DNA of 11,262 nt from RXOA01 sp964547105 (GTDB lineage: Bacteria > Bipolaricaulota > Bipolaricaulia > UBA7950 > UBA9294). The stretch covers positions 1 through 11,262 of the forward strand of contig CAZJLO010000057.1 of assembly GCA_964547105.1 (NCBI GenBank), read 5' to 3'. Within the stretch, counting starts at the first letter, position 1. Each line of letters begins with the position of its first letter. Below are positions 7,220 to 11,262 of this stretch, in pieces. Position numbers and translations under genes: made by a program. The notes under the pieces were generated by a model. It saw only the letters and a program-made list of their open reading frames with translations. It did not search any database and was not told the origin of the DNA.

Positions 7220-8238
7220 AGAAGGTGCTGCAAGCATTGTTGGTGGGTTCGATCATCGTCTGCGGGGCGATGATTGCGAGCGCCGAGACCATCTGGGTCG
7301 AGGATTGTTTCGGGACGCGGATTCCGGTCGAGGCGCCCGTGGATCGGGTGGTCAGTACGTACGGGCTCGGCACCTACTACTTCTATGCCTTGGGGGCTGG
7401 AGAGCATGTTGTCCTCGGCGGGTATGTCGGCGTCAAGGCGCTGTCACAGGCTCCGCCGACGCTGCTGCTGATCGAACCGCAGCTTGGTGGCAAAATGACG
7501 TTCGGGACGCCCAATCTGGAGCAAATCGCGTCGCTGCGGCCGGGGATTGTGATGGTCGACGCGACCAAGCATGCCGAGTTTGCGGAACTTGGAGAGCAAG
7601 TCGGACTTCCGATCCTTCGGCAGCAATTGGAGACGCCTTCAGCGGTTCCCGAAACGCTTGCCATGCTTGCCGAGCTGTTCGATGAAGAGGCATTGGCGAG
7701 AGCCTCTGAGTACCGGGATGCCTACGACCGAATCTTGCTCCGTGCAAGCAGCGCGATCGACTCGATGGACGAAGGCGATCGAGCCCGAGTGTTGTTCCTG
7801 GGCAGCGAGCCGCAGCGGGTGGCGAGTGGTGACATGCTGCAAACGGAGATGATCGCACTCTCGGGTGGAGCCTCCGTGAGTGCAGCTCTTCGAGGCGGCT
7901 GGAGCGACGTGGATTTGGAGCAGATCCTTGTCTGGGATCCCGATGTCATCATCATTCCGTCGTATGCTTCGTTCAGTGGCGTTGATCTGCTTGAAGATCC
8001 CGATTGGGGGGCGTTGCAGGCGGTGAGATCCAAGCGCGTTCACACGATGCCTCGTGTGATGGGGCCGTGGGATACGGCCGTACCGGATTTCATCCTTGGC
8101 GTTCTTTGGTTGAGCGAGTGTTTCTATCCGGGTACGACGACGGATCTTGCCGCCGAAGCGCAAGTGTTCTACGAGAGATTCTACGGACTCACACTCTCTT
8201 CCGAGCAGCTCGATCAGCTGGCTTGCACAGCGGAATGA
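7216..8238 (+). CDS. ABC transporter periplasmic substrate-binding protein (iron chelate/heme/cobalamin type)
   Basis: This 340-residue protein belongs to the BtuF/FepB/FhuD-like class III binding proteins (Peripla_BP_2). A Sec signal peptide is clear: K-K, a hydrophobic stretch, then A-S-A with cleavage expected before Glu24. Cys16 is preceded by Val, so it is not a lipobox. The mature N-terminus contains D-C-F-G-T-R-I-P-V...R-V-V-S and then A-L-G-A-G-E. Further on, L-E-Q-I-A-S-L-R-P-G-I-V and D-V-D-L-E-Q-I-L-V-W-D-P-D-V-I-I are family hallmarks of the two lobes. It captures ligand outside the membrane for the permease encoded next. The start is TTG at 7216: a strong GGAGG-rich site lies 5 bases upstream and the codon overlaps the PadR stop by four bases. 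The substrate cannot be read from sequence; ferric siderophore, heme, cobalamin, or a metal oxyanion such as molybdate are all possible. Confidence 0.9.
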   Translation: MKKVLQALLVGSIIVCGAMIASAETIWVEDCFGTRIPVEAPVDRVVSTYGLGTYYFYALGAGEHVVLGGYVGVKALSQAPPTLLLIEPQLGGKMTFGTPNLEQIASLRPGIVMVDATKHAEFAELGEQVGLPILRQQLETPSAVPETLAMLAELFDEEALARASEYRDAYDRILLRASSAIDSMDEGDRARVLFLGSEPQRVASGDMLQTEMIALSGGASVSAALRGGWSDVDLEQILVWDPDVIIIPSYASFSGVDLLEDPDWGALQAVRSKRVHTMPRVMGPWDTAVPDFILGVLWLSECFYPGTTTDLAAEAQVFYERFYGLTLSSEQLDQLACTAE

Positions 8239-8251
8239 TGCGGATGCCCCG

Positions 8252-9253
8252 ATGAGCACGAACACATGGCGGTCGACATGGATTGCTCTGCTTGGCGCCG
8301 TCGTTTTGCTGTTTGCCGTTGCTCTTGTCGTTGGGCGGTACCCGCTTCGGCTTGGAGAGGCGATTCGGCTGCTGTTGGGGTTCGGCGATCGCGAGGGCCT
8401 CGAAGCTGCGGTTCTCCTGCGCATCCGTCTACCTCGGGCGCTTGCCGCAGTGATGATCGGCGCCAATTTGGCCGGCGCCGGCGCCGTCTTTCAGTCGGCA
8501 TTCCAGAACCCGCTCGTTGACTCGAGAATCCTGGGCATCGGATCGGCGGCTGCGTTCGGCGCGGCGCTTGGGATGCTGTTGTCGGCATCCCCGGCGGTCA
8601 TCCATGTCATGGCGTTTGTGTTCGGGGTGATGGCGGTCGTTCTCGTGGCACTCATCGGCTGGCGCCTCGGGGCGAGCAAATTGGTCCTCGTGATCGTCGG
8701 TGTCTTGATCAGCGCGCTGTTCACGTCATTGCTTGGCTTGGTGAAGTATGCCGCCGATCCGTTGAGTACTCTGCCGGCGATCACCTACTGGCAATTGGGG
8801 AGTCTCAGTCGAGTTGACTGGTCGGAGATCCCAGCGCTTGCTGGGGTGAGTGTGGCCGGGTTGGGGGCGTTCTTTGTCTTGCGCTGGCGGCTGAACCTGC
8901 TTGCGCTCTCCGACATTGAGGCGGAATCGCTTGGAATTCACGTCCGTGGTGAGCGAATCGTGCTCCTGTTGATTGGCACGGCGATCGTCGCTGCATCGGT
9001 GGCCACCGCCGGGATGATTGGGTGGATCGGCCTCATCGTCCCCCACATCGCCCGGCTGCTCGTCGGTGCGGATCACCGGCGAATGCTGCCGGTGTCTCTT
9101 CTGATCGGAGCCGGGCTCATGCTCTGCCTCGATACCGTAGCGCGAACCGCGACGGTTGCCGAGATCCCGCTGGGTGTTCTGACCGGCGTTCTCGGTGTTC
9201 CGGCATTCCTTGTTCTCTTCTGGACGGTGGTTCGCAGAAGGGGAACCGTATGA
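8252..9253 (+). CDS. FecCD-family ABC transporter permease
   Basis: This 333-residue polytopic membrane protein has the BtuC/FecCD signature throughout. R-L-P-R-A-L lies at residues 59-64, G-A-G-A-V-F-Q-S-A-F-Q-N-P-L at 75-88 and L-G-I-G-S shortly after. Near the C-terminus G-W-I-G-L-I-V-P-H-I-A-R forms the ATPase-contact region. About eight to ten membrane segments can be seen, and two copies would form the channel. The ATG at 8252 is chosen because it lies 13 bases after the binding-protein stop and begins right before the first membrane segment; its Shine-Dalgarno is weak. An in-frame ATG at 8147 would overlap the upstream gene by about 90 bases and add a polar, low-complexity N-terminus, so it is rejected. 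Its stop overlaps the ATPase start (ATGA). Confidence 0.92.
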   Translation: MSTNTWRSTWIALLGAVVLLFAVALVVGRYPLRLGEAIRLLLGFGDREGLEAAVLLRIRLPRALAAVMIGANLAGAGAVFQSAFQNPLVDSRILGIGSAAAFGAALGMLLSASPAVIHVMAFVFGVMAVVLVALIGWRLGASKLVLVIVGVLISALFTSLLGLVKYAADPLSTLPAITYWQLGSLSRVDWSEIPALAGVSVAGLGAFFVLRWRLNLLALSDIEAESLGIHVRGERIVLLLIGTAIVAASVATAGMIGWIGLIVPHIARLLVGADHRRMLPVSLLIGAGLMLCLDTVARTATVAEIPLGVLTGVLGVPAFLVLFWTVVRRRGTV

Positions 9254-10062
9254 TGCTCTTGTCGGCCGAGCAGATTTCCTTCCGGTATCCTCAAGGGGAT
9301 GATGTCCTGAACGGCGTTTCGATCGACGCATCGTCAGGCTCGGTCGAATTCGTTCTCGGGGCGAACGGAAGCGGCAAATCGACGCTGCTGCACTGCTTGT
9401 GCGGCCTGCTTATCCCCCAGACCGGGCTGATCCGGTTGCAGGGAGCGCCGCTACGCGATGTTCGTCGCCGGATGAGAGCCCGTACAGTCGGCTTGGTTCC
9501 GCAGCGCAGTGAAGCGCTCTTCGGTGTGACAGTACGGGATACCGTTCTGATAGGAAGAACACCTCATCTTGGGGTTCTCGAATCTCCGGGGCGCCAGGAT
9601 CGCGTGGAAGCACAGCGGGCGTTGGAGGCGGTCGGCTTGAAGCATCTTGCCAAGAAACGCCTTGACGAAATCAGCGGGGGCGAGCGCCAGATGGTTCTTG
9701 TCGCCCGAGGATTGGCGCAGCAGGCGCGCGTCCTGTTGATGGATGAACCGGACGCCCATCTTGATCCGCGATATCAGCAGGAGGTCCTTGGAACCGCAGC
9801 ACGGCTTTCGGGAACGGGTCTTTCTTTTGTTGTGACATCTCACCATCCGAACAATGCCCTTCTCCACGCAACGCGGATTGCCTTCCTCGGGGGCGGGACG
9901 TGCTCCAAGCAAATGCCGCCCGAGCTTGCTGTAACGCCCGAAAGCCTTGAGGCGACCTACGGAGTCCCGTTTGATGTCCTCTATGGCACGGACGGCGCGG
10001 TGGCCGCAATGCCACGGCCCCGTGGCGAACCCGGGGGATCGGAAGAAGGTCTTCGGCGCTGA
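9250..10062 (+). CDS. ABC transporter ATP-binding protein (FecE/BtuD type)
   Basis: This 270-residue cytosolic ATPase powers the FecCD permease. All nucleotide-binding motifs are present: Walker A G-A-N-G-S-G-K-S-T (37-45), Q-loop Gln85, signature I-S-G-G-E-R-Q (141-147), Walker B V-L-L-M-D-E-P (161-167) with D-loop L-D, and switch His198. The signature has Ile and Glu where L-S-G-G-Q is classical, a tolerated variation. The start at 9250 follows an AAGGGG site by 6 bases and overlaps the permease stop by four bases; the next codon is also ATG. The tail after about residue 250 is Gly/Pro/Arg-rich and probably disordered. It is the last gene of the padR-transporter operon, and together with the two preceding genes forms a complete importer. 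Confidence 0.93.
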   Translation: MMLLSAEQISFRYPQGDDVLNGVSIDASSGSVEFVLGANGSGKSTLLHCLCGLLIPQTGLIRLQGAPLRDVRRRMRARTVGLVPQRSEALFGVTVRDTVLIGRTPHLGVLESPGRQDRVEAQRALEAVGLKHLAKKRLDEISGGERQMVLVARGLAQQARVLLMDEPDAHLDPRYQQEVLGTAARLSGTGLSFVVTSHHPNNALLHATRIAFLGGGTCSKQMPPELAVTPESLEATYGVPFDVLYGTDGAVAAMPRPRGEPGGSEEGLRR

Positions 10063-10085
10063 CACGGAGAGCAGCTGTCCAGCCC

Positions 10086-10107
10086 CGTTGTCCATGGATG
10101 GACGACG
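10086..10107 (+). terminator. Hairpin after the transport operon, possible weak terminator
   Basis: A 9-base-pair stem (arms 10086-10094 and 10099-10107, one G-T wobble) with a TGGA loop begins 24 bases after the ATPase stop. The following bases (CTTGTGTCC) are not a convincing T tract, so it may end transcription only partly or protect the mRNA 3' end. Confidence 0.4.
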
Positions 10108-10391
10108 CTTGTGTCCTGGTTGAATGGCTTGGGCTGCCGTAGAGTCGTGCCTATTCGGGCCGAAATAACTCTCACCAACACTTCCAACCAGAATAAGCGT
10201 GAAAGCGATGTCTGCGGAGGGTTTTAAGTAGGTACGATGATGATGTTGGTCTTTGACAGGTGAAGGAGAAGCTAGAAAGGCCCGGATTCCATTTTCGCGG
10301 GGACTCCCAAGAGGTGGGATGCCAGGCTGGAAGTTGTTTCAAGGATTGCGACGGGTGGTCCGTCGTGATCGCAGTTTTATCCTCAACGAAG
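10108..10391 (+). other. Non-coding region before the riboswitches
   Basis: No gene is supported in these roughly 280 bases. It should hold the promoter of the riboswitch transcript. A perfect TTGACA lies at 10253-10258, but the best downstream -10 candidate, TAGAAA at 10273-10278, leaves only a 14-base spacer, so I do not call a promoter. A strong hairpin occupies 10344-10370. Confidence 0.5.
10344..10370 (+). other. Stable hairpin upstream of the tandem riboswitch
   Basis: Eleven-base arms (10344-10354 and 10360-10370) pair fully with two wobbles around a GTGGT loop. Four T residues follow at 10374-10377. It could be a leaky terminator for read-through from the transport operon or a structured part of the riboswitch leader. 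It ends about 20 bases before the first aptamer. Confidence 0.4.
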
Positions 10392-10465
10392 TATCTACCA
10401 AAGGCAAACCGCCTGAAAGGGCGGGACGCAAAGCTACGGACCTTACTAAGCAGTGCCTGCTCATT
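10392..10465 (+). promoter_or_regulatory. c-di-GMP-I (GEMM) riboswitch aptamer, copy 1
   Basis: The GEMM core is present: GGCAAACC (10403-10410), a short stem CCGCCT/GGGCGG capped by a GAAA tetraloop, then GGGACGCAAAGC (10423-10434) and TACGG. The base before CAAAC, equivalent to G20 of the Vibrio Vc2 aptamer, is G, which favours c-di-GMP over the G20A cGAMP variants. The distal domain (about 10435-10462) is less canonical: a CTT-ACT-AAG mini-hairpin followed by CAGTGCCTGC. Its 3' end is shared with a competing hairpin. The outer boundaries are approximate. Confidence 0.85.
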
Positions 10466-10475
10466 GCAGGCCTGC
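10450..10475 (+). other. Linker hairpin overlapping both aptamers
   Basis: GCAG (10450-10453) pairs with CTGC (10472-10475), and GCCTGC (10455-10460) with GCAGGC (10466-10471), around a TCATT loop with one bulged T. That is ten base pairs. It takes in the distal part of copy 1 and three of the four bases of the outer stem of copy 2, so it may be an alternative fold linking the two aptamers. It could instead simply be the terminal stem of copy 1. Confidence 0.45.
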
Positions 10476-10549
10476 GAAAAGGGCAAACCGGGAGCGATCC
10501 CGGGACGCAAAGCCACGGGTCTCCCCCGGGAGACAGCCGAGCTGCCGCA
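10473..10549 (+). promoter_or_regulatory. c-di-GMP-I (GEMM) riboswitch aptamer, copy 2
   Basis: The core is GGGCAAACC (10481-10489), a perfect 6-base stem CCGGGA/TCCCGG with a GCGA tetraloop (GNRA type), then GGGACGCAAAGC (10502-10513) and CACGG. It is followed by a GTCTCC/GGAGAC hairpin (10519-10534) and the conserved-looking AGCCGAGCTGCC. Bases TGCG (10473-10476) and CGCA (10546-10549) can close the outer stem. The G20-equivalent is G, as in copy 1. This copy is the more canonical of the two and lies closest to the regulated gene, about 60 bases before its start codon. Confidence 0.9.
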
Positions 10550-10595
10550 ACGCTTAATGGTGGCCGAGCCGCTAGATGCGCTCAGTAAACCATGT

Positions 10596-10611
10596 GGAGG
10601 TGCTTTGCATG
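10596..10611 (+). promoter_or_regulatory. Ribosome-binding site and putative expression platform of the riboswitch-controlled gene
   Basis: GGAGG (10596-10600) lies 8 bases before the ATG at 10609. No T-rich terminator stands between the second aptamer and this site, so control is more likely at translation than at transcription. The spacer contains GCTTTGC (10602-10608), the exact reverse complement of the conserved GCAAAGC found in both aptamer cores. Confidence 0.6.
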
Positions 10612-11082
10612 AGGATGCGAAACGTGTTGGTCGTCGGTATGCTGGTGGTCGGTTGCATGGGACTTCTTGGAACCACGGCAGTCGCCAAGGCGAGTGTCTC
10701 AGACAATGCGTCGGTGAATGCGATGTTTACCGTTGCATCCTGGATTTCGCTTTCCGTGATCGATGGGGACAACGTCGATCTCGGATTGATCGCGGGCCCG
10801 GGTGTGTATACAGGTGAAAGCACCCTTCGCGTGATGAGCACCTCCCCTTGGGTCATCTCGGATCAGATCATTTGGTCCAGCTCAGTTCTCCCGGGCGACG
10901 CCGATTTGGCAACGGAAGACCTCATCGAATCGAATCTCACACGCACGTACGATGACTCCGGCAGTTGGGGCGTCTATACCCTTGGTGTGGACTACTCTTT
11001 TTCTCTGCAGGATGAAAATTTCGCCGACTTGCCAGCCGGCGATTACGTGATCGTGATCGAGTACACCGCAACGACAGACTAG
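10609..11082 (+). CDS. Small secreted protein of unknown function, under tandem c-di-GMP riboswitch control
   Basis: I do not recognise this 157-residue protein with certainty. Its N-terminus is an export signal: two Arg, a long hydrophobic stretch, and A-V-A-K-A with cleavage likely near residues 26-28. V-V-G-C at 13-16 also fits a lipobox, so a lipoprotein is possible. The rest is beta-rich, with V-N-A-M-F-T-V-A-S-W-I-S-L-S-V, V-D-L-G-L-I, and a C-terminal L-P-A-G-D-Y-V-I-V-I-E-Y-T. That ending resembles the last strand of small beta-sandwich surface proteins (spore coat U, DUF4402 or WxL-like). By analogy it may be a fibre, pilus-like or matrix subunit, but this is inference. The ATG at 10609 has a good ribosome-binding site; the in-frame ATG at 10576 would put polar residues before the signal and lacks one. 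The gene stands alone and ends at a strong terminator, so it appears to be the only target of the riboswitches. Confidence 0.85.
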   Translation: MRMRNVLVVGMLVVGCMGLLGTTAVAKASVSDNASVNAMFTVASWISLSVIDGDNVDLGLIAGPGVYTGESTLRVMSTSPWVISDQIIWSSSVLPGDADLATEDLIESNLTRTYDDSGSWGVYTLGVDYSFSLQDENFADLPAGDYVIVIEYTATTD

Positions 11083-11136
11083 CGATACGGTTGAGGGAGA
11101 TCGAGGACCTGATTTGACCGCACTCCCGAAGAGATT

Positions 11137-11169
11137 GGGGTAGCTCATCCGAGCTACCCCTTTCTTTTT
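11137..11169 (+). terminator. Rho-independent terminator
   Basis: A perfect 10-base-pair stem (GGGGTAGCTC / GAGCTACCCC) with an ATCC loop is followed at once by TTTCTTTTT. It lies 54 bases after the small secreted protein gene and ends its transcript. Confidence 0.95.
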
Positions 11170-11262
11170 GTCTCCGATCGAATGGGTTGCGGATCGCATG
11201 GGAGAACGATAGGCTCCCCCTCACGGACGTCCTGCGCCGCATCGCCGCCGAAAGAATCGGGT
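11170..11262. other. Window end without a recognised feature
   Basis: These 93 bases follow the terminator. No gene, RNA or repeat could be supported; they may be the leader of a gene beyond the window. Confidence 0.5.

Noticed and set aside
7216..7290. Lipoprotein signal on the binding protein
   Set aside because: The only cysteine in the signal (Cys16) is preceded by Val, which does not fit a lipobox, while A-S-A before Glu24 fits signal peptidase I.
8147..8251. Longer N-terminus for the permease
   Set aside because: It would overlap the binding-protein gene by about 90 bases and add a polar segment not found in FecCD proteins; the ATG at 8252 begins right before the first membrane helix.
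10253..10278. TTGACA...TAGAAA promoter for the riboswitch transcript
   Set aside because: The -35 box is perfect but the spacer is only 14 bases and the -10 is poor; not enough to call.
10403..10513. cGAMP-specific (GEMM-Ib) identity for the riboswitches
   Set aside because: The base equivalent to G20 is G in both copies, whereas the cGAMP-selective class has A. Mixed specificity cannot be excluded without probing.
10253..10588. Open frames on the plus strand across the tandem riboswitch (111 and 185 codons)
   Set aside because: They read through the conserved RNA cores; the translations are low in hydrophobic order and lack any domain.

Overview
The window looks like a chromosomal piece of an uncultured, probably anaerobic, GC-rich bacterium. 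Anaerobic life is suggested by an oxygen-sensitive glycyl radical enzyme with its radical-SAM activase. The giant surface protein ends in a FlgD/type-IX-like Ig domain, a style common in little-studied diderm phyla. I suspect a candidate phylum such as Bipolaricaulota (Acetothermia), but nothing here fixes the taxonomy.

Layout. (1) Positions 1-3012 (+): the 3' part of a very large secreted protein built of about five degenerate beta-sandwich repeats plus a C-terminal FlgD-like domain. (2) Positions 3181-6508 (-): a two-gene operon. The activase comes first, and four bases later comes a 787-residue glycyl radical enzyme of the HypD/PFL2 type. (3) Positions 6671-10062 (+), divergent from the operon: a tightly coupled four-gene operon of PadR-family repressor, periplasmic binding protein, FecCD permease and ABC ATPase. 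This is a complete uptake system for iron-siderophore, heme, cobalamin or a similar metal chelate. (4) Positions 10063-10608: a long untranslated region holding two tandem c-di-GMP-I (GEMM) riboswitch aptamers. (5) Positions 10609-11082 (+): a small secreted protein of unknown function controlled by those aptamers, closed by a textbook intrinsic terminator at 11137-11169.

Two things stand out. First, the glycyl radical enzyme keeps the pocket residues I recall for trans-4-hydroxy-L-proline dehydratase at a constant offset of three. The exception is the catalytic Glu of the Cys-X-Glu motif, which is Thr433 here, so its reaction is probably different. Second, the tandem c-di-GMP aptamers precede an unrecognised exported protein, which points to a second-messenger-controlled surface or matrix component. 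A seven-base match between the conserved aptamer core and the ribosome-binding region suggests a possible translational switch.

The modules need not act together. The metal-uptake operon could supply iron for the iron-sulfur activase next door, and the two surface proteins could belong to the same envelope, but both are inferences from adjacency.
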